NCBI RefSeq assembly: GCF_002221505.1
Contig: NZ_CP011036.1
Span: forward strand, 3,286,001-3,350,000
Direction: 5' to 3'
Length of the DNA: 64,000 nt
DNA from: Pseudoalteromonas nigrifaciens
GTDB taxonomy: Bacteria; Pseudomonadota; Gammaproteobacteria; Enterobacterales; Alteromonadaceae
The notes under the pieces are model-generated. The model had not been told where the DNA came from, did no database searches, and was given only the letters and a program-made list of their open reading frames with translations. The translations under genes and the position numbers were made by a program. Below are positions 25,342 through 35,040 of this stretch, in pieces (position 1 is the stretch's first letter; every line of letters begins with the position of its first letter).

Positions 25342-28224
25342 TTAGTGGCTATAGGTAAAACCTAAATAAACCTGACGACCAAAGTACTGGGTAGTACCGG
25401 TGATATTTTCATTGCCAAAGTAACTTTGGGTTGGTTCATCGGTAAGGTTATTAACCTGCAGCAACATGCCAAATGAGTCAGTAAATTGATAAGAGGTTTG
25501 AAAGTCGACCACGGTCTCAGCATCAAAATTGACCACCTGCTCATTGATCGCCACTTGCTCTGAGACAAAGTCTGAGCGGTAACGCACATTAAGGCGGGTT
25601 TCAAAATTATCTAAGCTGTAAAATATAGTGCCGTTTAACACGTTTTTAGACAAACCAGGTAAGCCTTGTGTAACCGTTTCACCACCTAAGCTAGTGATCG
25701 ATTCAACTTCGCTTTCGGTGTATGAGTAGCTCCCGTTAAAACCGAGGCCATCAAACGGCGCGGGCAAAAACGAAAGTACTTGCGTGTAGGCAAGTTCAAT
25801 ACCGCGAATATAACCACCATTGGCGTTATTTACCGCCGTTGTGTAAGTGCCGTTAGTTGTGGCAACTTGCTCGCCGCTGACGGGGTTTTCTATATAGTCT
25901 GGAACGTTAAAACCGTTACCTTTAAAGTCAAACCCTTCAATGGCGATGGTATCGATAAACGAATCAATGTTTTTATAAAAACCTGCGATCACTAGCGCAC
26001 CATCTGACTCATCAAAATAATGCTCATAAGAGATATCGTATTGGTCGGCATAAAATGGTTTTAAGAATGGGTTATTGGTACTTGATCCGTTAATTTTTCC
26101 AGTAGTTTCATCAGCTTGTGCACTGGCATCTCCTGCTAGGCGATTAATCGGTGGACGCGACATCACTTTAGCCGCCGCAAAGCGTAATTGCGTGTTATCC
26201 GTTAGCTGAAAGTTTAAATTAAGGGATGGCAGATAATCGGTATACGTTGTGCCAAGTACATTAGGTAAATAATTTTGATTTATGATGCCGATGCTGTCGG
26301 TAATGTTTTGCGCACCCAGTGCCAAATCACCATTAACGTTTTCTAAAATAGTGGCCGATTGGTCTGTATCTACACGGCGAATACCAATATTACCCAGCAC
26401 TGGCATAGTGCCAATTTCAGTATTAATATTGAGCATGGCGTAAGCTGAAAGCACTTCCTCGTATACCGAACCACTTTGTAACATAGTCCACGAGTAGTTA
26501 GTGGTGTAACCTTGTGGATCTACTACACCATCTGCGTTACCCCAGGTGGTCACCGGTGTAGGCGCACCTTCTGGGAACCACGCATTGAGCGCTTTATCTA
26601 CATCAATCGCTAAATAGGATGGAAAGTAGCTAAACTTGCCTTCCCAATCAACAACATTTACCATGTCATTGGTTAAACGCAGTGGCGGCTCAGTTGCTGA
26701 GAAATCACCGTCATTGCCGTATTCAAACACCGAACGATTGTTGCTGTATTCGCGATCTGAATAACGCGCACCAAATTCCACAGAGCTAAACCAGCTGTTA
26801 TCCAACTCGTATTTAAAATCAAGGCGATAAGCTTTTACTTCATCTTCATTTTGATAAGGGTAAATACCGTACTTACTGACCATTACCCGGTCGATATCAC
26901 TAAATGCAGCGGCTTGATTAAAGCCTACATCTGGTAAATTAAGCCCATTAAGTTGGTAGTTTATAGATACGTTTTTATCTAACACCGGCTCTTGCGCTGT
27001 AGCATCTTCGGCAACTAGCGCCCACAATAAGCCATTGCGGAAATTACTTTTAGCCCGTGACAACGACACATCAACATTAACGTTTAAGCGCTCTGTCACT
27101 TGCCAATCGGCGTTAACACCGTAGCTGTCTACTTCATCAAAATCTTGATTATCATCATTCAGAATTTCAACGCGAGTGTAGCCTTTTGAAGTACGATTAA
27201 CAGAGGCGCCAACCACTGAATTACCCTCTAGCTGAGCGTTTGTATAAGTGGCCGTTGGGCCGCCTAACTTTACTCGTAAACCACGGGCAAATGACTCAGT
27301 ATCAAAGCGTGATAAAAACACGTCTCCTTTTAATTTAAAATTATCCACCGGCACCCACTCAATCGCCGCCATATAACCGTTACGGGTTTCTTCACCCCCT
27401 AAATGCTGGAGCTCAAAGCCTTCGCTGATATATTCGTTTTCTGGTTTTACTTCAGGGCCATTAGTATCATTAGCAACACCGTCGACATCTTTATGATCGT
27501 TATAGGCCTGGCCAATAAATTGTGTTGCTACGCTTGGTTGAAATAACCGTGCATAGCCAAGGGCGACACCTAAAGTATCGTCAAGATACTTACCTTGATA
27601 GGAAAAGCTGATGCGATCGCCAAACTCAGTGGCATCGTTCACCTCTGACGCTCGGTCGTTGTACATACCTCTGGCGTTAACCACAAACTTGTGTTGCTGA
27701 TCATTATTAAGCGGGCTGGCTGTTTGCAGCTCTACCGTACCTGCCACGCCGCCTTCAATTAATGACGCCTTTGGTGATTTATACACCGCAGCTGAGCTGA
27801 TCAACTCAGACGGGTATTGATCAAACTCAATACTGCGACTGCCGCTAGTTGATACTTGCTCGCGACCATTCAAAGTTGAAAATACAAAGCCACCGGACAT
27901 ACCGCGAATATTGATTTCTGCCGCTTGGCCGCCGGTTCGTACCGCAGAGATCCCCGGCAGTCGTGTCAGCGCATCAGCCATAGATACATCAGGCAAAGCG
28001 CCTAAATCATCCGCCGACAACTGCTCTGATACCGTATCGGTAAAGCGCTTTTGATTAAGTGATTGGATTAAACTACGACTAAAGCCACGCACTTCAATGA
28101 CTTCAAGGTCTTCTTCTAGTTGTGGTTTTTTTACGGTGTTTGGTGCGTCACTTTCAGCCGCAGCCAATGCATTGCAGGTTGCAAACATCGCGAGCATTAA
28201 CGCACTCAGTTTGAATTTCCCCAT
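25342..28224 (-). CDS. TonB-dependent outer-membrane receptor, likely for maltodextrins
   Basis: This 960-residue protein has a signal peptide ending near residue 22 (CNALAAAE) and a TonB box region (EVIEVRGF). The plug is about residues 45-160 (LPDVSMADALTRLPGISAVRTGGQAAEINIRGM). A 22-strand barrel follows, closing with GRQVYLGFTYSH. It resembles the TonB-Xanth-Caul subfamily of carbohydrate receptors. It takes oligosaccharides across the outer membrane using TonB energy. Its place directly before pullulanase and the operator shared with the GH97 gene point to branched alpha-glucans as substrate. Confidence 0.92.
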   Translation of the reverse strand: MGKFKLSALMLAMFATCNALAAAESDAPNTVKKPQLEEDLEVIEVRGFSRSLIQSLNQKRFTDTVSEQLSADDLGALPDVSMADALTRLPGISAVRTGGQAAEINIRGMSGGFVFSTLNGREQVSTSGSRSIEFDQYPSELISSAAVYKSPKASLIEGGVAGTVELQTASPLNNDQQHKFVVNARGMYNDRASEVNDATEFGDRISFSYQGKYLDDTLGVALGYARLFQPSVATQFIGQAYNDHKDVDGVANDTNGPEVKPENEYISEGFELQHLGGEETRNGYMAAIEWVPVDNFKLKGDVFLSRFDTESFARGLRVKLGGPTATYTNAQLEGNSVVGASVNRTSKGYTRVEILNDDNQDFDEVDSYGVNADWQVTERLNVNVDVSLSRAKSNFRNGLLWALVAEDATAQEPVLDKNVSINYQLNGLNLPDVGFNQAAAFSDIDRVMVSKYGIYPYQNEDEVKAYRLDFKYELDNSWFSSVEFGARYSDREYSNNRSVFEYGNDGDFSATEPPLRLTNDMVNVVDWEGKFSYFPSYLAIDVDKALNAWFPEGAPTPVTTWGNADGVVDPQGYTTNYSWTMLQSGSVYEEVLSAYAMLNINTEIGTMPVLGNIGIRRVDTDQSATILENVNGDLALGAQNITDSIGIINQNYLPNVLGTTYTDYLPSLNLNFQLTDNTQLRFAAAKVMSRPPINRLAGDASAQADETTGKINGSSTNNPFLKPFYADQYDISYEHYFDESDGALVIAGFYKNIDSFIDTIAIEGFDFKGNGFNVPDYIENPVSGEQVATTNGTYTTAVNNANGGYIRGIELAYTQVLSFLPAPFDGLGFNGSYSYTESEVESITSLGGETVTQGLPGLSKNVLNGTIFYSLDNFETRLNVRYRSDFVSEQVAINEQVVNFDAETVVDFQTSYQFTDSFGMLLQVNNLTDEPTQSYFGNENITGTTQYFGRQVYLGFTYSH

Positions 28225-28526
28225 GAGTTTCCTACCCTATTGATTTTATAATTGTGTGCTGTTTATTTTTAATTTGTGGATAAAATAAAACCAATAAAGT
28301 GTAACCAAAAAGTAAATTAAGTGTGATGAATACGTATGCACCAGCAAGGGCAATAGCTAGCAAGGAAAGGAACTTAGTCATGAAGTGCTGCGATCATGTG
28401 GATAACGTAAAATATATCGACCAACTAAAAGGAAAAGTCAGCCACACGTCGTTATTTCACAGGAGCATTAAAAATTACTAAAACAGTTTTTAAGGTAAGC
28501 GGTAAGGATTGCTAAAATTGAATAAA
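28225..28526. other. 302-base spacer upstream of the alpha-glucan operon
   Basis: This gap lies between the receptor gene start and the end of the LysE-type gene; both genes are on the minus strand. It has no open reading frame of note. It must contain the receptor promoter and the end of the lysE transcript. The main feature is the operator at 28327-28340. The stretch between operator and ATG is A/T-rich; several TATAAT-like hexamers occur and none stands out with a good -35. Confidence 0.6.
28327..28340. promoter_or_regulatory. LacI-type palindromic operator upstream of receptor-pullulanase operon
   Basis: TGAATACGTATGCA is a near-perfect palindrome (TGNATACGTATNCA) with the central CG typical of LacI-family operators. 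It lies about 103 bases upstream of the receptor ATG. The same 14 bases occur at 39027-39040 before the GH97 gene. A MalR-type maltose regulator is the likely ligand; no such gene is in the window. Confidence 0.65.
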
Positions 28527-29144
28527 CTACACCATAAGCACCACTCTTATTGCCAACCCTATAAAAACCACCGCTAATATTTTATCAAGCCAAGGGGATG
28601 ATTTAGTAAAAGCAAAACGCTTTTTTGAAAGCTCTGTCAAGGCTGCAACAAGCAAATACCAGCCGGTATCAATCAACAACACGGTTAAACACATGATCAT
28701 ACCAACCTGAAAAGTTAAGTTTACAGGGTCAATAAACTGTGAGAACAAGGCTAAAAAGAATACAGCGAGTTTAGGGTTCAAAAATGCGATAGCAAAGCCA
28801 TCTTGCAAAGCCTGTTGAGCGCTACCACTTTGCTGAGCCACTTGGAGCTCTTCAGCGCTTGGCTTTGCAAGTAGTATTTTAATCCCTAAATAAGCTAAAT
28901 ACGCGGCGCCTAAATACACCAGTACTTGATACACAGTGGGAAATTGCATCATTAATGCGCCGAGGCCAAGTAACGACGCCGCGGCATAAAAACCGACCCC
29001 CACACCATGACTCAGCGCCGCCAACATGCCGTTCTTCATACTGCCATGAATACTGTGTTTTAACACCACAGCCAAACTAGGCCCAGGTGACATTGCGCCC
29101 ATCATACAAATGGCGACTAAACTAAACCACAGTGAGAGGGTCAT
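28527..29144 (-). CDS. LysE/RhtB family amino-acid exporter
   Basis: This 205-residue inner-membrane protein has six hydrophobic segments. The family motif GAMSPGPSLAVVLKHSIHGSMKNGMLAALSHGVGVG (about residues 17-52) is intact, and AFLNPKLAVFFLALFSQF follows in the middle. Such proteins export amino acids or related metabolites with proton antiport. The substrate is unknown. It is the last of three minus-strand genes (DUF3224, DUF4177, LysE) packed with 0-12-base gaps, probably one operon. Confidence 0.9.
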   Translation of the reverse strand: MTLSLWFSLVAICMMGAMSPGPSLAVVLKHSIHGSMKNGMLAALSHGVGVGFYAAASLLGLGALMMQFPTVYQVLVYLGAAYLAYLGIKILLAKPSAEELQVAQQSGSAQQALQDGFAIAFLNPKLAVFFLALFSQFIDPVNLTFQVGMIMCLTVLLIDTGWYLLVAALTELSKKRFAFTKSSPWLDKILAVVFIGLAIRVVLMV

Positions 29145-29333
29145 CTAAATCTCAAATTCATTATTTTCGATCAGTAATACATAACCATAAACTTGGCCGA
29201 AAAAACCAGTAATAGTACTCACATTAACTAGTTTCCAACCATCTTGGTTTAACTGATAAATTTTTTCATTAAGGGCCTCAAGGTTAATTCCACCAAAAAA
29301 GCGCGCCTTTTTAAATTCTATTATTTTTTGCAC
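29145..29333 (-). CDS. DUF4177-like small protein
   Basis: This 62-residue protein fits the DUF4177 pattern: an N-terminal strand (IIEFKKARFFGGINLEALNEKI), then the hallmark LNQDGWKLVNVSTITGF and a C-terminal strand (YGYVLLIEN). The function of the family is unknown. The stop codon abuts the start of the LysE-type gene and it follows the DUF3224 gene by 12 bases. Confidence 0.75.
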   Translation of the reverse strand: MQKIIEFKKARFFGGINLEALNEKIYQLNQDGWKLVNVSTITGFFGQVYGYVLLIENNEFEI

Positions 29334-29345
29334 TGCAATAACCTT

Positions 29346-29744
29346 TTAAAGTTGATACTCAAAATCATAAAAGTGCACCCCATCTTCAATGCGAATCGCC
29401 ATTTTTCCGCTAAGCCCTGTAAGTTCATTATTACCAGAATCTGGCACGACTTCTAAAATTAGACGATCTTGGCCTTTGTCCATAGTGCCAAAATGCTGCA
29501 GTACAAAACTGCCCTGTTTGCCTGCAAGTGTACCAACCACTTGTTCAATTGCTACATAACCGGCACTACCTTGAGTTGCGGTCATGGCACTGAGCATTTC
29601 GCCGGTGCTGGTCGCCTCAAGCTCCCCAGTAAAGGTTTTATCAATCGACATACGACCTAAATTTACGCCATCAATGCCTTTTGCATAGCCTTCAATGGGG
29701 TTGAGTTTAACGTTAAATTCACCGGTTACTTTATGAGTTGCCAT
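29346..29744 (-). CDS. DUF3224 family protein
   Basis: This 132-residue protein matches DUF3224, a small beta-barrel of the allene-oxide-cyclase-like type. Visible family features are VTGEFNVKLNP, then MSIDKTFTGELEATSTGEMLSA, GSAGYVAIEQVVGTLAGKQGSFVLQHFG and the C-terminal HFYDFEYQL. No enzyme activity is established for the family. It heads the short operon with DUF4177 and LysE genes and is divergent from the MsbA-like ABC exporter. Confidence 0.85.
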   Translation of the reverse strand: MATHKVTGEFNVKLNPIEGYAKGIDGVNLGRMSIDKTFTGELEATSTGEMLSAMTATQGSAGYVAIEQVVGTLAGKQGSFVLQHFGTMDKGQDRLILEVVPDSGNNELTGLSGKMAIRIEDGVHFYDFEYQL

Positions 29745-29832
29745 GTTAGTCCCTTAGTTGTTATGAAGTTAGTTATTGAAATTATGATTTAAGTAACCAT
29801 ATCTATACCCTATTGCACAAAAAGAATCCAGC

Positions 29833-31614
29833 ATGAGCACCAATAAAGCCGAGCCAAAAGACAAAGCAGCTTTTAGTAGTTTAATTCCGATTTTTCAGTT
29901 TATTAAGCCTTATAAATGGGTGGTATTTTCGGCGCTTGTAGCGCTACTTGTAACCGCTGGGGTTAATTTATCACTGGGCCAAGGGGTTAAATTTGTAATC
30001 GATCATGGCTTTATTGCAGGCTCCCAAGAACAGTTAAAACAAGCCATCATAGTGCTGATTGGCTTAATTAGCTTACTCGCAGTGGGAACATTCAGTCGCT
30101 TTTATTTAATGTCGTGGATTGGTGAACGCGTGAGTAACGATATTCGTAAAGCGGTATTTGATCGCATAGTTACTTTGCATCCAAGCTATTTTGAAGAGAA
30201 CCGCAGCGGCGAATTAATGTCGCGCTTAACAACCGACACCACTTTATTGCAGTCAATCATTGGCTCGTCATTTTCCATGGCACTGCGCAGCGCACTGATG
30301 TTGGTAGGTGGTTTAGCCATGTTGCTATTTACTAATTTAAAGCTCACTTTAGTGGTAGTTGCCTGTGTGCCGCTGGTGTTAGTGCCAATGATGGTATTTG
30401 GCCGTAAAGTGCGCAAACTTGCCAGCTCTAGCCAAGATGCCATTGCCGATATCAGCACCTATGCAGGTGAGATCATTCAAAATATTAAAGTAGTGCAAAG
30501 TTATAGTCATGAACAACGTGAGCAAGCCGCATTTGCCGCTGAAACCGAAAAAGCCTTTAAGGTTGCGAAAAGCCGTATTAAACAACGTTCATTTTTAATT
30601 GCAGCGGTGATATTTTTAACCTTTAGCGCCATTAGTGTGATGCTGTGGGTCGGTGGTAGTGATGTACTGGCAGGGACTATGAGTGGTGGTGAGCTAGGTG
30701 CATTTGTGTTTTATGCCATTATGGTAGCAATGTCGGTAGCAACGGTGGCCGAGGTCTATGGCGAGCTGCAACGCGCGGCGGGTGCCGCAGCAAGACTACT
30801 TGAATTACTCGCGGTAAAAAGCGAAATAGTTAACCCAGTACAACATCTTGATGACCAGTTACACAACAATACTGATTTAGCCGCCATAGAGCTCAGTAAT
30901 ATTACCTTTAACTACCCGTCCCGCCCTGATGTTAGTGCACTTAAAAATGTATCACTCAGTATTGAGCAAGGGCAAACGGTGGCGATTGTAGGCCCTTCTG
31001 GTGCTGGTAAAACCACGTTATTTGAATTACTACAACGTTTTTACGACCCTGCCACTGGCGCTATAAAATTCCATGGCATTGATATAAAAGATCTCTCACT
31101 GAATACGCTACGAAACAGCATGGGCATGGTGGCACAAAACCCGATATTGTTTAGCTCTGATGTAATGCATAACATTCGTTATGGCAACCCAGATGCAACC
31201 GACGAACAAGTATATTCCGCAGCCAAACACGCCCATGCCGATGAGTTTATTGCGCAACTACCTAATGGTTACGAAAGCTTTTTAGGCGAGCAAGGGGTGC
31301 GTTTATCTGGCGGGCAAAAGCAACGTATTGTGCTTGCGCGAGCAATCTTAAAGGATCCTGAAATATTACTGCTTGATGAAGCAACCAGCGCCCTTGATGC
31401 ACAAAGTGAGCATCATGTGCAAGCCGCGCTGGAACACTTAATGCAAAACAGAACCACCTTGATCATTGCGCATCGTCTGGCAACGGTAAAACATGCAGAT
31501 ATGATTGTGGTAATGGAACACGGAGAAATAATAGCAACAGGGAGCCATCAGCAATTACTGCAAAGCTCCCCGTTGTACCAGCGCTTATGTGAACTACAGT
31601 TCAATAAAGACTAG
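29833..31614 (+). CDS. MsbA-like ABC exporter (fused membrane and ATPase domains)
   Basis: This 593-residue half-transporter has an N-terminal ABC membrane domain with six helices (residues 20-315) and a C-terminal ATPase. Walker A is GPSGAGKTTL (near residue 387), the signature is LSGGQKQRIVLARAIL, Walker B is ILLLDEATSALD and the switch is IIAHRLATV. It belongs to the MsbA-related exporter group that works as a homodimer and moves lipids or drugs. It is monocistronic. It is probably not the essential MsbA itself, because lpxK does not follow. Confidence 0.9.
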   Translation: MSTNKAEPKDKAAFSSLIPIFQFIKPYKWVVFSALVALLVTAGVNLSLGQGVKFVIDHGFIAGSQEQLKQAIIVLIGLISLLAVGTFSRFYLMSWIGERVSNDIRKAVFDRIVTLHPSYFEENRSGELMSRLTTDTTLLQSIIGSSFSMALRSALMLVGGLAMLLFTNLKLTLVVVACVPLVLVPMMVFGRKVRKLASSSQDAIADISTYAGEIIQNIKVVQSYSHEQREQAAFAAETEKAFKVAKSRIKQRSFLIAAVIFLTFSAISVMLWVGGSDVLAGTMSGGELGAFVFYAIMVAMSVATVAEVYGELQRAAGAAARLLELLAVKSEIVNPVQHLDDQLHNNTDLAAIELSNITFNYPSRPDVSALKNVSLSIEQGQTVAIVGPSGAGKTTLFELLQRFYDPATGAIKFHGIDIKDLSLNTLRNSMGMVAQNPILFSSDVMHNIRYGNPDATDEQVYSAAKHAHADEFIAQLPNGYESFLGEQGVRLSGGQKQRIVLARAILKDPEILLLDEATSALDAQSEHHVQAALEHLMQNRTTLIIAHRLATVKHADMIVVMEHGEIIATGSHQQLLQSSPLYQRLCELQFNKD

Positions 31615-31626
31615 ATTTTTATGTGC

Positions 31627-32256
31627 TTATTGCGTGTTAGGCACTATTTGAATTTCTACACGACGATTTTGTGCACGGCCATTTGCGCTATCGTTTGATG
31701 AAATTGGACGTGTTTCACCATAACCTGTAGTGCTAATTCGTTCAGCCATAATTTGCTGATTAACTAAATAGTTTTTAACACTTTGAGCGCGTTGCTGTGA
31801 AAGGCTCATATTATAGCTATCTTTACCTGTGCTATCGGTATGACCTTCTACGCTTAAATAAGTTTTTTCGTATTTGTTCATCACTTTAGCAATCGCACTT
31901 AGCGTATTGTGAAAGCCCGACGAAATATACGACTGATCGGTTGCAAAGGTAATATTTGACGGCATAACTAAACGTAAGTTATCGCCTTCACGTACCACTT
32001 CAACACCAGAACCCGCTAACTCGTCACGAAAAGCGGTTTCTTGTTTGTCCATGTAATCGCCTACTGCAGCACCAGCTAATGCACCAATTGCAGCACCAAT
32101 AAAGATACGCTTATCTTTATGATTACCAGTAGCCTTACCTAATACACCACCAGCTGCAGCACCAATTGCCGCTCCTTTACCTGTGTTATTCATTTCACAA
32201 CCGCTAAGTAATACAGCCACTACCGTTACGCTTAAAAGTGATTTAGTTAAAGTCAT
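31627..32256 (-). CDS. OmpA-domain lipoprotein (YiaD-like)
   Basis: This 209-residue lipoprotein has a lipobox LLSGC (Cys20). A glycine-zipper region follows (KGAAIGAAAGGVLGKATG, then IFIGAAIGALAGAAVGDYMD). The C-terminal OmpA domain has EGHTDSTGKDSYNMSLSQQRAQSVKNYL and GYGETRPISSNDSANGRAQNRRVEI. That domain binds peptidoglycan, so the protein links the outer membrane to the wall. It matches E. coli YiaD in layout and length. It converges on the ABC exporter with a 12-base gap. Confidence 0.92.
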   Translation of the reverse strand: MTLTKSLLSVTVVAVLLSGCEMNNTGKGAAIGAAAGGVLGKATGNHKDKRIFIGAAIGALAGAAVGDYMDKQETAFRDELAGSGVEVVREGDNLRLVMPSNITFATDQSYISSGFHNTLSAIAKVMNKYEKTYLSVEGHTDSTGKDSYNMSLSQQRAQSVKNYLVNQQIMAERISTTGYGETRPISSNDSANGRAQNRRVEIQIVPNTQ

Positions 32257-32414
32257 GCTATGTCCTATCTATTTAGTATTTTGCGCTATTATGCAAACAT
32301 ATGAATGAACAAGCCATGAAGAATCAATTAAAATTAGCATTTTATGCTGTATAACAACAAAAATACTATCGATAGCTGAGTTCATAAATATGTCATACTA
32401 CTGGATGATAATTT

Positions 32415-32420
32415 TATAAT
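32415..32420 (+). promoter_or_regulatory. Likely -10 element of the chromate transporter gene
   Basis: A perfect TATAAT lies 23 bases before the chrA start. The best -35 partner is GTCATA (32392-32397), 17 bases upstream, which matches only partly. This is the only clear core promoter sequence in the gap between the OmpA lipoprotein and chrA. Confidence 0.5.
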
Positions 32421-32442
32421 TTATAACGAGGATTGGGGCGTA

Positions 32443-33594
32443 ATGTTAATTGCTATTTTTAGACAGTTTTTTTTACTTGGCTGCATGAGTTTTGGTGGCC
32501 CTGCTGCTCACTTAGGCTATTTTAAGCGCCATTTTGTCGATACCCTAAATTGGCTCACTAACACCCGTTATGCACAGCTTATAAGCTTAAGCCAAGCCTT
32601 GCCTGGGCCTGGCTCTAGTCAAGTTAGTTTTGCCATTGGGGTAGAGCGCGCGGGTGTACTTGGTGGCATTGCTGCCTTTATTGGTTTTACCCTACCATCA
32701 TTTTTAATTATGTTGCTATTGGCTATAAGTGCGCATCAGTTTGATACTGTTTATTTTGCCATTATTGCTGGGTTAAAACTGTTTGCTGTGGTTATTGTCG
32801 CCGATGCCACATTAAGTATGGCAAAGAGCTTTTGCACTAGCGCAGCCCTAAAGCTATTAGCCGTACTAAGCACGTTAGCCTTAATACTTTTTCCTCTGCT
32901 GGGCACACAAATAGCTATTTTAATTACCGCGGCTGCTGTGGGTGCAATATGGCCATTATTAAAATTAAATCCGGAACCCGCACAGCAAAGTAAGTCAAAA
33001 AGTAATATAAATTGGCTCGCTTTAGGGTTATTTACACTGCTGCTAGTGCTCAGTTTCATTCCTTTGACTACTGAATTAGCTTTGTTTGCCCCCTTTTATC
33101 AAGCAGGTGCCATGGTGTTTGGTGGTGGCCATGTAGTATTACCTGTATTGCAAGCAAGCGTACCTACACTAAGCAGCGATCAGTTTTTGAGCGCCTATGC
33201 AAGCGCGCAAGCTGTGCCTGGACCCATGTTTACCATTGCTACTTACTTAGGTGCACAACTAAGTACCGAACAACCTTTATTTGGCGCTATCGTAGCCACT
33301 GTACTTATATTTATGCCCGGGTTTTTACTCATACTTGCGTTTCAAAAAAGTTGGTTAAACTTAGCCAACAAGCCTCGCTTTGCCAGTGTTATTGCCGCAC
33401 TTAATGCCTCTGTAGTGGGTTTTTTAGCTGCGGCGCTGTATTCACCTATTTGGACATCGGCGGTGCACAATTTTTGGCACATTGCGCTAGTTATTGCAGC
33501 ATTCGCTTGGCTAAGATTAAAAAAGCCACCTATTTGGTGGCTGTTAATACTCTTTATTACTACGGGGTTGGCTCAGTATTATTGGGCACTTTAA
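32443..33594 (+). CDS. chrA: Chromate transporter (CHR family, two-domain form)
   Basis: ChrA proteins export chromate. This 383-residue protein has two related CHR domains. The first begins FLLGCMSFGGPAAHLGYFKRHFV with QLISLSQALPGPGSSQVSFAIG. The second has GAMVFGGGHVVLPVLQ and AYASAQAVPGPMFTIATYLG. About ten to twelve membrane helices are expected. Full conservation of the two PGP motifs argues for activity. Its last 35 bases overlap the end of the convergent MscS gene. Physiological role beyond chromate is unproven. Confidence 0.9.
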   Translation: MLIAIFRQFFLLGCMSFGGPAAHLGYFKRHFVDTLNWLTNTRYAQLISLSQALPGPGSSQVSFAIGVERAGVLGGIAAFIGFTLPSFLIMLLLAISAHQFDTVYFAIIAGLKLFAVVIVADATLSMAKSFCTSAALKLLAVLSTLALILFPLLGTQIAILITAAAVGAIWPLLKLNPEPAQQSKSKSNINWLALGLFTLLLVLSFIPLTTELALFAPFYQAGAMVFGGGHVVLPVLQASVPTLSSDQFLSAYASAQAVPGPMFTIATYLGAQLSTEQPLFGAIVATVLIFMPGFLLILAFQKSWLNLANKPRFASVIAALNASVVGFLAAALYSPIWTSAVHNFWHIALVIAAFAWLRLKKPPIWWLLILFITTGLAQYYWAL

Positions 33595-34813
33595 TTTTAG
33601 GTTTTTCGCTTGTAGGCACGGCTGTGGGTGGGCTAAATTGGCCACTCACACTTTGATACGGACGCAGGCCAAAAATAGGTAACACAGCCAATAAATGATC
33701 CATTATTTCGGCTTGTAAATGCTCATACGATATCCAACGTTTATCGCTACTAAAGCAATAAAACTCAATCGGTAAGCCGTGGTTTGTCGGCTGTAACTCA
33801 CGTACTAGCAAGGTCAGTGAAGTATTGATTTTTTTATGTTGCTTTAGGTAACCTTCGGCATAACGGCGAAACAAACCTAAATTAGACACAGGATCAGGCA
33901 GTGAAGACGTACGAATGTAGTCGGCCAAAGGTATAGCCGCTTCTATTTGCTGGCGAAAATCATCTTCAACTAAAAAAATACTATTCATATCAATATTAAG
34001 CGAGCGCTTCATGCGCCTCCCGGCAGACTCTTGCATACTACGCCAGTTTTTAAATGAACCTGCTACTAACATGTAAGTAGGAATAGTCGTTACAGTATTA
34101 TCCCAGTTACGCACTCTTACTGTGTTTAACCCTAAATCAATTACTTCTCCGTCGGCCCCATAATTATCTACCTGGATCCAGTCGCCATACGTAACGAGTC
34201 TATTGGCTGCAATTTGAATGCTTGCGACAAACCCCAATATGGTGTCTTTAAATACTAATAAAGTGACGGCGGCAATAGCACCAAAACCCGAGAGAATATA
34301 AGTAGGTGATTTTTCTAGCACTATACTAACAATTAAAATAACACTGACAATAAAGGTAATTAATTTAACAACCTGAATTAATCCCTGAATGGGTACTTCG
34401 CGGGCAAAATCTAATTGATTATAAATAGCGCCCGCAATACTCACTATGCTACTAAAAATAAAGCCCGCATAAATAATGAGCAGCGCTTGGCCTAAGGTTT
34501 TTAAAATTTCCTCTGCAATCTCATTCACCGGGTACACACTATCAAATGTGGCTAGAAACAATGCACAGCAAAGTAAGCAAGCTATGCGCTTATTGAGCTT
34601 GTTTAGCATAGGTGCAAGTAAGCCAATGCGTTCAGGTGAGATTTTAGTAACAATTTTTTGGATCGCAGGAAACATTAAGCGACGAGTAAATAAGTACACA
34701 AATAATAATGAAAATATACCAATGGCGACGGCAGTAATAGTGCTTAGAAAAAAAGCGTCGGGCACTTTTTCAAACCAAGGCGCTATTAACTTCTGTAAGT
34801 GGGTATCGGTCAT
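33560..34813 (-). CDS. MscS-type mechanosensitive channel (YbdG-like)
   Basis: This 417-residue channel opens under membrane tension to release solutes. It has four or five membrane helices. The pore helix region is SGFGAIAAVTLLVFKDTILGFVASIQIAANRL, followed by the MscS beta-domain (YGDWIQVDNYGADGEVIDLGLNTVRVRNWDNTVTTIP). A large C-terminal domain then carries FYCFSSDKRWISYEHLQAEIMDHLLAVLP. This layout fits the YbdG branch of the superfamily, whose members respond mildly to osmotic stress. Its 3' end overlaps chrA by 35 bases. Confidence 0.88.
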   Translation of the reverse strand: MTDTHLQKLIAPWFEKVPDAFFLSTITAVAIGIFSLLFVYLFTRRLMFPAIQKIVTKISPERIGLLAPMLNKLNKRIACLLCCALFLATFDSVYPVNEIAEEILKTLGQALLIIYAGFIFSSIVSIAGAIYNQLDFAREVPIQGLIQVVKLITFIVSVILIVSIVLEKSPTYILSGFGAIAAVTLLVFKDTILGFVASIQIAANRLVTYGDWIQVDNYGADGEVIDLGLNTVRVRNWDNTVTTIPTYMLVAGSFKNWRSMQESAGRRMKRSLNIDMNSIFLVEDDFRQQIEAAIPLADYIRTSSLPDPVSNLGLFRRYAEGYLKQHKKINTSLTLLVRELQPTNHGLPIEFYCFSSDKRWISYEHLQAEIMDHLLAVLPIFGLRPYQSVSGQFSPPTAVPTSEKPKIKVPNNTEPTP

Positions 34814-34904
34814 GGTATTTTTATTTCCTTGCGGGAGTTAGGTTTAAAATTACAGTGCTAGCTAGAGTAAAAAGCGCCATTGCAGCATAACCAATTATAG
34901 TAAC

Positions 34905-34927
34905 TACAGCGGGTAATACCCGCTGTA
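34905..34927 (-). terminator. Inverted repeat downstream of the acyltransferase gene
   Basis: TACAGCGGGT-AAT-ACCCGCTGTA is a perfect 10-bp stem with a 3-base loop, about 114 bases beyond the stop of the acyltransferase gene and 92 bases upstream of the MscS start. No T-run follows on either strand, so it may be a weak terminator or a protein-binding site. Confidence 0.4.
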
Positions 34928-35040
34928 AAATTAACAGAGCCAAGCAAAGTGACATTAAAAAACACTACCTAAGTTAATCTGTATTGACCGTGAATAGCTA
35001 AGTGTTTTTAGCGTAACTGTAGGCTCATATTTTTATGCAT

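Noticed and set aside
33560-33594. Overlap of chrA and mscS ends as evidence of a frameshift or misassembly
   Set aside because: Both proteins have normal length and intact C-termini; short convergent overlaps are common, so no error is needed.
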